Positions 9,455 to 18,008 of a DNA stretch of 64,000 nt are shown here, piece after piece (position 1 is the first letter of the stretch; each line of letters starts with the position of its first letter). Under the pieces are notes generated by a model. It was not told the origin of the DNA. It ran no database searches and was given only the letters and a program-made list of their open reading frames with translations. Where the stretch lies: assembly GCF_039544305.1 (NCBI RefSeq), contig NZ_BAABLK010000027.1:62001-126000 (forward strand), in the 5' to 3' direction. This DNA comes from Paeniglutamicibacter antarcticus_C (GTDB taxonomy: Bacteria; Actinomycetota; Actinomycetes; Actinomycetales; Micrococcaceae). The position numbers and the translations under genes were made by a program.

Positions 9455-9468
9455 AGAGCGTGAAATAA
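9448..9468 (+). promoter_or_regulatory. Candidate ROK repressor operator
   Basis: TTATTT (9448-9453) and AAATAA (9463-9468) form a perfect inverted repeat around a 9-base spacer in an otherwise GC-rich genome. The shape, AT-rich arms around a central spacer, resembles operators of the ROK repressors Mlc and NagC (from memory). It overlaps the -10 and start region, where binding would block transcription. Confidence 0.5.
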
Positions 9469-9560
9469 GTGGTGAGGTCAATCACAGGGTGTGGTTACCT
9501 GGCTTACACCGACGCCGTGGCGCCGGAAGTAACACAGGTCATTTGTACTGGAGGAGCATC

Positions 9561-11153
9561 ATGTTAAAAAAGAAGATGATTGCCGTAGTGGCTGCATCGG
9601 CAGCGTTCATGCTGTCGGCCAGCGGTTGTGCGACCGGAGCCGGCGCCGAAGGTGCCCAGGATGGTGAGAAGAAGCTTTCATTCCAGCTGACCGAGCCAAC
9701 ATCGCTGGTTCCGCACGAGGACCCGGGCAGCCAGGTCGCCATGGCCAGCTGCGCAAACCTGATGGAGGTCAACGTCGAATCCCAGGAACTGGAGCCGCTG
9801 GCTGCCAAGTCCGTCACGAGCGATGACGCAACCACCTGGAAGATCGCGCTGCAGGACGGCTGGACCTTCCAGGACGGAGCCCCGGTGACTTCCGATTCGT
9901 TCGCGAAGGCCTGGGCCAAGACAGCCACGGGATCCAACGCCTGGCAGGGCAACGGCAACTTCGCCTCCTTCGCCGGATACAAGGAGCTGAACCCCACCGA
10001 CGGTTCCAAGCCGACGACCGATGAGCTCTCCGGGGTGAAGGTCATCGACGAGAACAACTTCGAGGTCACCCTCACCGCACCGAACGCAGACTTCCCCAAG
10101 CTCTTGAGCACCTCGTCGCTGTGCCCTCTGCCCGAGCAAGCATTCAGTGACCCGGACGCCTATGAAAAGAACCCGGTCTCCAACGGTCCGTACCAGTTCG
10201 TTTCCTGGGACCACAACCAGGAAGTCGTGCTGGAAAAATGGGACGGCTTCAAGGGCGACGACGGCTTCTCCGGTGGCGCCGACAAGCTCGTGGGACAGAT
10301 CTACACCGCCGTCGACGCTGCCTACACCGACATGACGGCGCAGAACCTGGACATGATCCGCAACGTGCCGGCAACCATGGTCTCCAAGGCCAAGGGGCAG
10401 CTCGGCGAGGAATCGCTCTACGAGGTCAAGACCGGTTCCAAGCAGTACACCCTACAGATCCCCGAGTACGTCAAGGGCCTTGAGGACCCGGACCTGCGCC
10501 GCGCCATCTCGATGTCGATCGACCGCGAGTCCATTGCCGCCTCGCTGCTGCAGGGCTACGCCACCGGGTCGGACTCGCTGGTCCCGCCATCCCTTGACTC
10601 CTACAAGGAAGGCTCCTGCGAATCGTGCACCTTCGACGCTTCCGGGGCCAAGGACATGCTGAAGAAGGCCGGCGGCTTTGACGGCACGCTGGTCATCGAG
10701 CACAACTCGGCATCCGACCAGCAACTGGTCCAAGCGATCTCCAAGCAGATCCAGGACAACCTGGGCATCAAGGTCGCGCTCAAGCCGATGCTGGGCACCG
10801 AGCTTGAATCCCGCCGCAACAACCAGAAGCTCGAAGGCGCGGTCTTCGGCCTCTGGGGCTGGTCATACAAGAGCTCGGACCAGTACCTGAGCCAGTACGA
10901 GACCGGCGGTGACGGCAACGCGACCACCGGCTACTCGAACAAGGACGTCGACAAGCTCCTAAAGTCCGCCCGCGGCGAGCAGGACGAAGCGACCGCGGCG
11001 CAGCAGTACGCCCAGGCCGAGACGCTGATCATGAAGGACATGCCTTCGATCCCGCTGTTCATCCCGACCGACTTCGGCCTGCAGTCCAAGTGCGCCGTGA
11101 TGAATGACGCCCAGGGTGACTTGCAGTTCTACCGCGCCGGGTACGGCTGCTAA
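9561..11153 (+). CDS. ABC transporter substrate-binding lipoprotein, family 5 (DppA/OppA type)
   Basis: A 530-residue extracytoplasmic solute-binding protein of SBP family 5. It begins with a lysine-rich signal peptide (MLKKKMIAVVAA) and a lipobox LSASGC, so Cys about residue 19 should be lipidated and membrane anchored. The family core is visible in SFAKAWAKTA, FEVTLTAPNADFPKLLS, SNGPYQFVSWD and DLRRAISMSIDRESI. ATG 9561 is set by GGAGGA and the signal peptide; an in-frame ATG 72 bases upstream would not give one. First gene of a five-gene importer operon. Family 5 proteins bind peptides, but also oligosaccharides, nickel or opines; the ROK, Gfo/Idh/MocA and sulfatase neighbours point to a sugar-like ligand. 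Confidence 0.9.
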   Translation: MLKKKMIAVVAASAAFMLSASGCATGAGAEGAQDGEKKLSFQLTEPTSLVPHEDPGSQVAMASCANLMEVNVESQELEPLAAKSVTSDDATTWKIALQDGWTFQDGAPVTSDSFAKAWAKTATGSNAWQGNGNFASFAGYKELNPTDGSKPTTDELSGVKVIDENNFEVTLTAPNADFPKLLSTSSLCPLPEQAFSDPDAYEKNPVSNGPYQFVSWDHNQEVVLEKWDGFKGDDGFSGGADKLVGQIYTAVDAAYTDMTAQNLDMIRNVPATMVSKAKGQLGEESLYEVKTGSKQYTLQIPEYVKGLEDPDLRRAISMSIDRESIAASLLQGYATGSDSLVPPSLDSYKEGSCESCTFDASGAKDMLKKAGGFDGTLVIEHNSASDQQLVQAISKQIQDNLGIKVALKPMLGTELESRRNNQKLEGAVFGLWGWSYKSSDQYLSQYETGGDGNATTGYSNKDVDKLLKSARGEQDEATAAQQYAQAETLIMKDMPSIPLFIPTDFGLQSKCAVMNDAQGDLQFYRAGYGC

Positions 11154-11179
11154 CCAAGCACACCAGGTCTATGGCGTGG

Positions 11180-11210
11180 GGGGTGCGCCGGCCACAAACC
11201 GGCACACCCC
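11180..11210 (+). other. Intercistronic stem-loop between binding protein and permease genes
   Basis: Arms GGGGTGCGCCGG (11180-11191) and CCGGCACACCCC (11199-11210) form a 12-bp stem with a single C/A mismatch around a 7-base loop. There is no T-run, so it is more likely an mRNA-stabilising or partial-termination element that lets the binding protein be made in excess of the permeases. Confidence 0.55.
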
Positions 11211-11261
11211 TCACACCATGTCGATGCGGCCCCGCACCGGGCAGCGAAAGGAAGCAGTTGC

Positions 11262-12185
11262 ATGCTTGGCTACACAGTACGAAGAATCCTGCAGATGGTC
11301 CCGGTGGTCATTGGCGCCACCTTCATCATCTATGCCCTCACGTTTTTGATGCCCGGGGACCCGGTCGCTGCACTGACAGGTGCCCGGCCGCTGCCCGAAT
11401 CAACCGTCCAGCAGATCCGCCTGGCCTACCGGCTCGATGACCCGTTCCTTGTCCAGTACGGCCACTACATCTGGGGCCTGGTCCAAGGCAACTTCGGCAT
11501 CGACTTCTTCGGCCGGCCCGTGCTCGGTCTCATCCTCGAGCGCCTCCCTGTCACCTTTGCCTTGGCGCTGACCGCTTGGGTGCTGAAGATGATCATCGGC
11601 CTGGCCATCGGGGTCTACGGCGGATTGCGCAACGGACAGGCGGGGGACCACTTCGCACTGGTATTCACCGTCGTCTTCCTAGGCATCCCCGGGTTCGTGA
11701 TCGCACTGGGAGCGCAAAACATCATCGGCGTGCAACTTGGCTGGGTCGATCCGGCCGGCATCCGCGCCGGGTGGCCCTTGGCCTTCATCCTTCCGGCCCT
11801 GGTCATGGCCCTGGAGGCTTCCGCCGGGCTGGCGCGGTTGACCCGCACCTCGCTGGTGGGCGTACTGCGGGCCGAGTACCTGCGCACCGCACGGGCCAAG
11901 GGGCTCTCCCCGAGCCGGGTCATCTGGGGCCACGCGTTGCGCAACGCCATGATCCCGGTGGTCACCTACCTCGGGCTGAGCCTGGCCGGGATGCTCGGAG
12001 GCGCTGTCATCATCGAGGCGATCTTCAACATCCCGGGCATCGGCGGACTGATGGTCGCGGCCATCAACAACAAGGAGGGCACCGTCGTGGTGGGAATCGC
12101 CACGATGCTGGTTCTGGTGTACCTCGTATTCAACCTGCTGGTAGACCTGCTCTACGGCATTATTGACCCGAGAGTGCGGATATGA
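11262..12185 (+). CDS. ABC transporter permease, DppB/OppB type
   Basis: A 307-residue inner-membrane permease with about six transmembrane helices, the first being MVPVVIGATFIIYALTFLM. Typical DppB features are the N-terminal GDPVAAL, the region YIWGLVQGNFGIDF, and the EAA coupling loop TARAKGLSPSRVIWGHALRNAMIPVV (given as motif: A-R-A-K-G-L about residue 205). It pairs with the next gene to form the channel. ATG 11262 has GGAAG upstream. The stop overlaps the start of the DppC-type gene by 4 bases (ATGA). Confidence 0.92.
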   Translation: MLGYTVRRILQMVPVVIGATFIIYALTFLMPGDPVAALTGARPLPESTVQQIRLAYRLDDPFLVQYGHYIWGLVQGNFGIDFFGRPVLGLILERLPVTFALALTAWVLKMIIGLAIGVYGGLRNGQAGDHFALVFTVVFLGIPGFVIALGAQNIIGVQLGWVDPAGIRAGWPLAFILPALVMALEASAGLARLTRTSLVGVLRAEYLRTARAKGLSPSRVIWGHALRNAMIPVVTYLGLSLAGMLGGAVIIEAIFNIPGIGGLMVAAINNKEGTVVVGIATMLVLVYLVFNLLVDLLYGIIDPRVRI

Positions 12186-13093
12186 GTCTGAGTACCCAGG
12201 AAGAAACCCCCTCCGTGCGCGCCACCCCGGTGGCCATAGGCCGCAAGCCGGCCAAGAAAATCAACCGCGGGCCGATCTGGCTCAAGCCGCGCTTCCTGAT
12301 CTCCGGAACCATCGTGGCCCTGATGCTGCTCATGGCGGCCTTCCCGCAGCTCTTTGCCGGGTTCGGATCGAACCCGGCGGCGAATTGCGACATCATGCGC
12401 ACCAACGAGGCACCCAGCGCCGAGCACATCTTCGGTGTCGACATCCAGGGCTGTGACTACTACACCAACGTGATCTACGGGGCGCGGGCCTCGATCTTGG
12501 TCGGCATCGTGGTCACCGCGATCTCGTTCGTGCTCTCCGCGATCCTGGGCTCCCTGGCCGGGTTCTTCGGCGGGTGGGTTGACACGATCATTTCCCGCGC
12601 CTGCGACATGGCCTTCGGCCTGCCGTTCATTCTTGCCGCGATCGTGGTGCTGCAGCTGTTCAGCGAACGCACCGTGTGGACCGTGATCTTCGCACTGGCG
12701 CTATTTAGCTGGCCCGGCGGTGTGCGTTTCATGCGTTCCTCGGTGATGGAGGTGCGCAACCGCGAATACGTCCAGGCCTCCAAGCTGCTTGGTGCAAGCA
12801 ACACCCGGATCATCGCCAAGCACATCATCCCCAACTCGCTGACCCCGTTGCTGGTGCTCCAAACCCTGGGCATCGGCGGGGTGATTTCCGCCGAGGCCGG
12901 ACTGACGTTCATCGGCATCGGGCTGACCCCGCCCTCGGTCTCCTGGGGCCTGCAGCTGGCGGCGGCCCGCGAGTACATCTCCGCCGCACCCCACCTGCTG
13001 GTCTTCCCGGCGATCTTCCTGACCATCACCGTGCTTGGCTTCGTGCTCTTCGGCGAAGCGATGCGCGATGAGTTCGACCCGAAAGGCAAGTAA
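12182..13093 (+). CDS. ABC transporter permease, DppC/OppC type
   Basis: A 303-residue permease with an N-terminal cytoplasmic segment of about 38 residues, then a first helix (FLISGTIVALMLLMAAFP), a periplasmic DppC-like segment containing HIFGVDIQGCDYY, and five further helices. The coupling loop EYVQASKLLGASNTRIIAKHI (motif only: EYVQASKLLGAS, about residue 195) and the C-terminal VLGFVLFGEAMRDEFDPK are characteristic. It overlaps the preceding permease gene by 4 bases and abuts the next ATPase gene, showing translational coupling. Confidence 0.92.
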   Translation: MSLSTQEETPSVRATPVAIGRKPAKKINRGPIWLKPRFLISGTIVALMLLMAAFPQLFAGFGSNPAANCDIMRTNEAPSAEHIFGVDIQGCDYYTNVIYGARASILVGIVVTAISFVLSAILGSLAGFFGGWVDTIISRACDMAFGLPFILAAIVVLQLFSERTVWTVIFALALFSWPGGVRFMRSSVMEVRNREYVQASKLLGASNTRIIAKHIIPNSLTPLLVLQTLGIGGVISAEAGLTFIGIGLTPPSVSWGLQLAAAREYISAAPHLLVFPAIFLTITVLGFVLFGEAMRDEFDPKGK

Positions 13094-14125
13094 GTGAGCA
13101 CCACGAAACCCCAACACCCGCATGGGCAACCGACGGAGCAGGTGCTGCTGCGCGTGCGGGACCTGGAGGTCGAGTTCAACACTTCCAAAGGCGTCGCCAC
13201 TGCCGTGAACGGCATGGACTTCGATGTCAACCGCGGGCAGGCACTGGGCATCCTGGGCGAGTCGGGCTCGGGCAAGTCCGTGACCGCCAGAGCCATCATG
13301 GGAATCTTGGACATGCCCCCGGCACACATCCCTCGCGGGCAGATCCTGCTCGAGGGCGAGGACCTGCTCACGATCACCCCCAAGCGGCACCGCCAGCTGG
13401 TCGGCTCCCGGGTCTCGATGGTCTTCCAGGACGCGTTGACAGCCCTGAACCCGGTCCACCCGGTGGGCCGGCAGATCGGCGAGCTGTACCGGGTGCACCG
13501 CGGTTACTCCCGCAGGGATGCCAGGGCCGCAGCCATCAAGATGATGGCGAAGGTGCAGATCCCGGCCGCCGCCTCGCGGGTCAACGACTATCCGCACCAG
13601 TTCTCCGGGGGCATGCGTCAGCGCATCGTGATCGCGATGGCGCTGGCCCTTGACCCGGTGCTGCTGATTGCCGACGAGCCGACGACGGCACTGGATGTCA
13701 CCGTCCAGGCGCAGATCCTCGAACTGCTCAAAGAGCAGCAGGTCGAGCGGAACATGGGCCTGATCCTGATCACCCACGACATTTCCGTGGTCAAGGAGGT
13801 CACCGACCAGGTCGCGGTCATGTATGCCGGACGTGTCATCGAGCACGGGCCCACCGCGGACGTGCTCGCCCGCCCCGGCCATCCGTATTCGCGCGGGCTG
13901 GCCGCATCGATCGCCGGGGAAGAACTCAAGGGACAGAAGCTGCCGGCGATCCCGGGTACGCCCCCGGACCTGCTGCACCTTCCGCAGGGCTGCTCGTTTG
14001 CCAACCGTTGCTCCTTTGCCACCGAGAAGTGCCTGCAGGAGATACCCGGGCTTGAACAAATCGACACCGCACGACACAGTGCCTGTTTCCATACCTCGGA
14101 GGTCATGGCCCATGCCAATGCCTAG
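13094..14125 (+). CDS. ABC transporter ATP-binding protein, DppD/OppD type
   Basis: A 343-residue ATPase. Walker A GESGSGKS (about residues 55-62), signature FSGGMRQR (about 171-178), Walker B LLIADEPTTALD (about 191-202) and the switch histidine region ILITHDIS are intact. The C-terminal oligopeptide-transporter extension carries cysteines in GCSFANRCSFATEKC, which in relatives can hold an Fe-S cluster. The GTG start lies immediately after the TAA of the permease. It dimerises with the next ATPase to power import. An ABC operon of this order, A-B-C-D-F, is standard for Dpp/Opp systems. Confidence 0.92.
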   Translation: MSTTKPQHPHGQPTEQVLLRVRDLEVEFNTSKGVATAVNGMDFDVNRGQALGILGESGSGKSVTARAIMGILDMPPAHIPRGQILLEGEDLLTITPKRHRQLVGSRVSMVFQDALTALNPVHPVGRQIGELYRVHRGYSRRDARAAAIKMMAKVQIPAAASRVNDYPHQFSGGMRQRIVIAMALALDPVLLIADEPTTALDVTVQAQILELLKEQQVERNMGLILITHDISVVKEVTDQVAVMYAGRVIEHGPTADVLARPGHPYSRGLAASIAGEELKGQKLPAIPGTPPDLLHLPQGCSFANRCSFATEKCLQEIPGLEQIDTARHSACFHTSEVMAHANA

Positions 14126-15155
14126 CACCACTATCCAATCCGCCCCGGGAACAGGGAAGCCGGTGCTCGCCCCGCTGATGGAACTGCGGGGGGTCAAGCA
14201 GCACTATCCGGTGCACCGCCACCTGCCCATCGGCCCGCGCAACTTCGTCAAGGCCCTGGACGGCGTGGATTTGAGCGTGGCACCCGCGCAAACCGTGGGC
14301 GTCATCGGGGAATCCGGTTGCGGCAAGTCGACGCTGGCGCGCGTGATGTCCGGGCTGGAGAAACCCACCGAGGGCAAGGTACTCTTCCGCGGCGAGGACA
14401 TCAACGGTCTCAAGGGCGATGAAAGGCGCGAAATGCGCCGAAACATCCAACTGATCTTCCAAGACCCGTACTCCTCGCTGAACCCGCGGATGACCGTGCA
14501 GGAACTTGTCGGCGAGCCCTTCGAGATCCACCCGGAGGTCGCTCCGAAGCCAGGGCGCAAGGCGAAGATCAAGGAGCTGCTGGAAATGGTGGGGCTGAAT
14601 CCCGACCACGGCGACCGCTACCCGCACAACTTCTCCGGCGGCCAGCAGCAACGCATCGGCATCGCCCGCGGCATCGCGCTGAACCCGCAGATGCTCATCT
14701 GCGACGAACCGGTCTCCGCCCTTGATGTCTCGGTGCGCGCCCAGGTGGTGAACCTGCTCGATGACCTGCAAAAAGAGCTGGGACTGAGCTACCTGTTCAT
14801 TGCCCACGACCTGCAGATCGTTCGGCACATCTCCGACAGGGTCGCCACCATGTACTTAGGACGCGTGGCGGAACTGGGCGGCTACGCCGATGTGTACGAC
14901 GCAACCGGGCATCCCTACACCCGTGCCCTGCTTTCCGCGGCCCCCGAGCTGCGCAAGAACGACGGGAGCGACCGGGAACGGATCGTCTTGCAGGGTGATC
15001 CCCCCTCGCCGATCAACCCGCCGGCCGGCTGCAGGTTCCACACCCGTTGCCCGATGGCCCAAGCGATCTGCACCACCAAGGAACCTGAACTCATCAAGAT
15101 CTCCGACACACACGTCTCGCGCTGCCACTTCGCCCTGGATGTCTCGGCCGGCTAA
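14112..15155 (+). CDS. ABC transporter ATP-binding protein, DppF/OppF type
   Basis: A 347-residue ATPase partner of the preceding gene. Walker A GESGCGKST, signature FSGGQQQR, Walker B MLICDEPVSALD and the C-terminal cysteine-containing extension (CRFHTRCPMAQAIC) are present. The open frame reaches far into the upstream gene, but ATG 14112 (MPMPSTTIQ) gives the normal N-terminus; it overlaps the upstream coding end by 14 bases. An N-terminal insertion HYPVHRHLPIGPRNFVKAL between strand 1 and Walker A is typical for OppF. Last importer gene; the oxidoreductase gene follows after 117 bases. Confidence 0.91.
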   Translation: MPMPSTTIQSAPGTGKPVLAPLMELRGVKQHYPVHRHLPIGPRNFVKALDGVDLSVAPAQTVGVIGESGCGKSTLARVMSGLEKPTEGKVLFRGEDINGLKGDERREMRRNIQLIFQDPYSSLNPRMTVQELVGEPFEIHPEVAPKPGRKAKIKELLEMVGLNPDHGDRYPHNFSGGQQQRIGIARGIALNPQMLICDEPVSALDVSVRAQVVNLLDDLQKELGLSYLFIAHDLQIVRHISDRVATMYLGRVAELGGYADVYDATGHPYTRALLSAAPELRKNDGSDRERIVLQGDPPSPINPPAGCRFHTRCPMAQAICTTKEPELIKISDTHVSRCHFALDVSAG

Positions 15156-15272
15156 CCACCGCACCGCATCATCGTCGGGGAACCGGCAGCCAACCCCCAC
15201 ACACATGTACAGCCCGCACCGAAACAGAGTGCTCGCTGCGCCCGTAATTTTTTATCAACAAGGAGTAAAATC

Positions 15273-16451
15273 GTGGATCTCAAAGTAGGTGTCGTAGGTT
15301 TCGGCCTGCGCGCCGGCCTGTACAAGCATGCCCACCGACCCGGGGAGGGTTCGGTGGTGACCATGGTGTGCGACACCTCCGAACGCGGCCGCGCCGATGC
15401 GGCGGCAAAGCTGCCCGAGGCAACGATCACCGCAGATCTGGAGGAGCTGCTGTCTGCCGGCCTGGATGCGGTGCTGGTGCTGACCCCGGACAACCAGCAT
15501 GCGGTGGTGGCCAAGCGCACCCTGGCCGCAGGTATCCCGACGTTCTGCGAAAAGCCGCTGGATGTCACCCTGGAGGCGGTCGATGAGCTGCTTCAAACGG
15601 CCTACAACACCGGCTCCAAGCTCTACGTCGGGCACAACATGCGCCACATGCCGGTCATCCGCCAGATGCGCGACATCATCGAATCAGGTGCCATCGGTCA
15701 GGTCAAGGCCGTGTGGTGCCGCCATTTCGTGGGCAACGGCGGGGACTACTATTTCAAGGACTGGCACGCCGAACGCAAGAACACCACGGGCCTGCTGCTG
15801 CAAAAGGGCGCCCACGACATCGACGTGATCCACTGGCTGGCCGGTGGCTACACCGAAACCGTCTCCGCCGTCGGGGACCTGGCGGTCTACGGGGATGTCT
15901 CCTCGCGCCGGGACAACACCGATCGGCGCATGGGGGACTGGTTCTCGCTGGATAACTGGCCGCCGGCCGAACAGAGCGACCTGAACCCGGTGATCGACGT
16001 GGAGGATATTTCCATGATGCAGATGAGGCTGGACAACGGTGTGCTGGCCTCCTACCAGCAGTGCCACTTCACCCCCGACTACTGGCGCAACTACACAGTC
16101 ATCGGCACCGCCGGACGGTTGGAAAACTTCGGTGACGATGCCGGGGACATGATCAAGGTGTGGAACACCCGCAGCCAGGACGGCTATGTGGCGGCGGACC
16201 TCGAGGTGGAAATCCAGGCAGCGGACGGCGGCCACGGAGGCGCCGATCCGCGGCTGATCGCCGAATTCCTGCGTTTCGCCGCGCAGGGCGGGGAAACACA
16301 GACCTCCCCGGTTGCCGCACGTGCCGCGGTTGCCGCCGGCGTGCTGGCCACCGAGTCGCTGCGCACCGACGGATCGGCCAAGACCGTCCCGGCACTGGGC
16401 GAAGACCTGCTGGCCTACTTCGCGGCCAACCAGGAACGCGTGTACGCCTAG
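15273..16451 (+). CDS. Gfo/Idh/MocA family NAD(P)-dependent oxidoreductase
   Basis: A 392-residue sugar or cyclitol dehydrogenase-like protein. The Rossmann fold starts with VGVVGFGLRAGLYKH; the family hallmark CEKPLDVT (about residues 92-99) and the catalytic-region GAHDIDVIHWLAGG (about 178-191) are clear. These enzymes oxidise or reduce hydroxyls of sugars, inositols and derivatives using NAD(P). The GTG start has AAGGAG 8 bases upstream. It lies 117 bases after the importer operon, probably in the same regulon, and is followed by a strong terminator. The exact substrate cannot be read from sequence. Confidence 0.88.
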   Translation: MDLKVGVVGFGLRAGLYKHAHRPGEGSVVTMVCDTSERGRADAAAKLPEATITADLEELLSAGLDAVLVLTPDNQHAVVAKRTLAAGIPTFCEKPLDVTLEAVDELLQTAYNTGSKLYVGHNMRHMPVIRQMRDIIESGAIGQVKAVWCRHFVGNGGDYYFKDWHAERKNTTGLLLQKGAHDIDVIHWLAGGYTETVSAVGDLAVYGDVSSRRDNTDRRMGDWFSLDNWPPAEQSDLNPVIDVEDISMMQMRLDNGVLASYQQCHFTPDYWRNYTVIGTAGRLENFGDDAGDMIKVWNTRSQDGYVAADLEVEIQAADGGHGGADPRLIAEFLRFAAQGGETQTSPVAARAAVAAGVLATESLRTDGSAKTVPALGEDLLAYFAANQERVYA

Positions 16452-16466
16452 GCAGCCACACCCGCC

Positions 16467-16503
16467 GGTCCGTGACCCCGGGCTACTGCCTCGGGCACGG
16501 ACC
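16467..16503 (+). terminator. Stem-loop terminator after the oxidoreductase gene
   Basis: GGTCCGTG (16467-16474) pairs with CACGGACC (16496-16503), extended inward by CCC/GGG across a one-base bulge. It starts 16 bases after the stop. No T-run follows, as is often the case in actinobacteria. Confidence 0.55.
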
Positions 16504-16587
16504 GCCGGCGGCGGTGGCCGTAGGATGGACGATCGGGAACGCAGCCCCGCTTCGCTTCGACCAGCACCGCATCCAAGGAATACGCCC

Positions 16588-18008
16588 ATGGCCAACGATT
16601 GCCCCAACGTCATCCTCATCCTCTCCGACGACCACGGCTACTCCGACCGCAGCGTGCTGGGGATCCACGCAGACCTGGCCACCCCCGGCCTGGACCGGCT
16701 GGCCAACGAGGGGGTGAGCTGCACCGAAGCCTATGTCACCGCCCCGATCTGTTCACCTTCGCGGGCCGTGCTGATCGCCGGGCAGCACCATGCACGCTGG
16801 GGCGCGCACCGGTTTGGGGACAGCAGTTTCCCCGAGCACACGCCCTCGTTGGCCGAGCGCTTCAAGGACCTGGGCTGCGCCCACCGGCTACCTGGGCAAG
16901 GTCCACTACGGACAGGACGGCGCCGGCGACGCCGGGGCGCCCCCGCACCACGGGTTCGACACGACCTACTACGGCGTGGCCGGACAGCAGAAAGGCCGGC
17001 TCAACTACCTGCGCCACTGCGCCGCAGCAGTGGCGGAGTATGGCCAATTCGGGGCGACAACCAGTGCAGTACAGCCCATGCTCGAGGGGGAAACCGAAGT
17101 GGAGCTCGAGGGTTTCCTCACCGATGAACTCGGGGTCAGGGTCAGGGCCTTCGTGAGCGAGAACGCCGCGGATGGCCAGCCGTTCTTCCTGATGCTTGCC
17201 TTCAACGCGGTGCACAACTTCTGCTGGCAGCTGCCGGCCGAGGAACTGGAGAAGCGCAACCTGCCCACCCACCCGGACTACCGGGACGGAAGCGAAGACT
17301 ATCTGGGGCGGTACGACGGACAGGTGAGCCCGAACCTCGAACACGACCGGGAAAACGACGTGGCCCAGCTCGAGTTGATGGACCGAAAGGTCGCTGGGCT
17401 GCTTGAAAGCCTCGAGGAACAAGGCATCGCGGATGACACCGTGGTGGTGTACCTGCGTGACAATGGCGGCTCGAACTGCAACTTCGCCGACAACACGCCG
17501 CTGCGCGGAACAAAATACACGCTCTGGGATGGCGGGATCAGGGTTCCTTGCCTGTTGCGCTGGCCCGGCGGCGGAATACCTGCCTGAGAGCTGCTCGATG
17601 GGCCGGTGTCCGCACTTGATCTGTACCCGACGCTGCTGGCCGCCGCCGGGACGCAGCCGGAAGCCTACGCGCACAGTGACGGGATGAACCTGTTGCCCTT
17701 GCTGCGCGGCACCGATCCCGGGACCCACGATGCGTTGCATTGGGACAACGGGTTCCAGTGGGAGGTGCGTGCCGGGAAGTGGAAACTCTCCAGGGGTGGA
17801 TGCCGATTCCCCGCACACCCAGGGATTGCGCGACGTGGAAAAGGCGGAGCCGGGGTTGGGACTGCGGCTCTACGATTTTGAGCCGGACCCCGTAGGAACC
17901 ATCGAGGTGGCTGCCAATAATCCCGTCACCGCTGAGCGGTTGGCCGCTCTTTATGGGCGATGGCGGGCCCAAGTCGTGGATTCGGCCGTGGATCCGGCGC
18001 GTTCCTAG
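16588..18008 (+). pseudogene. Frameshifted type I sulfatase
   Basis: An alkaline-phosphatase-superfamily sulfatase split over frames. The first frame from ATG 16588 (AAGGA upstream) has the metal-binding ILILSDDHGYSD and the formylglycine motif C-S-P-S-R in APICSPSRAVL, ending in the wrong frame after ERFKDLG. A shift near 16872-16890 restores GYLGKVHYG, HHGFDTTYYG, AFNAVHNF and YLRDNGGSNCNFADN. TGA 17585-17587 interrupts the frame right before ELLDGPVSALDLYPTLLAAAG, and a further shift near 17795-17805 is needed to read the C-terminus LRLYDFEPDPVGT to TAG 18006-18008. Two frameshifts plus one stop imply loss of function. It would have removed sulfate from a sugar-type substrate, in keeping with its neighbours. 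Convergent with the LysR gene, overlapping 4 bases. Confidence 0.8.

Noticed and set aside
12701..14197. Minus-strand open frame of about 498 codons opposite the importer ATPase
   Set aside because: Antisense to an intact ATPase with all Walker motifs; no independent evidence of coding.
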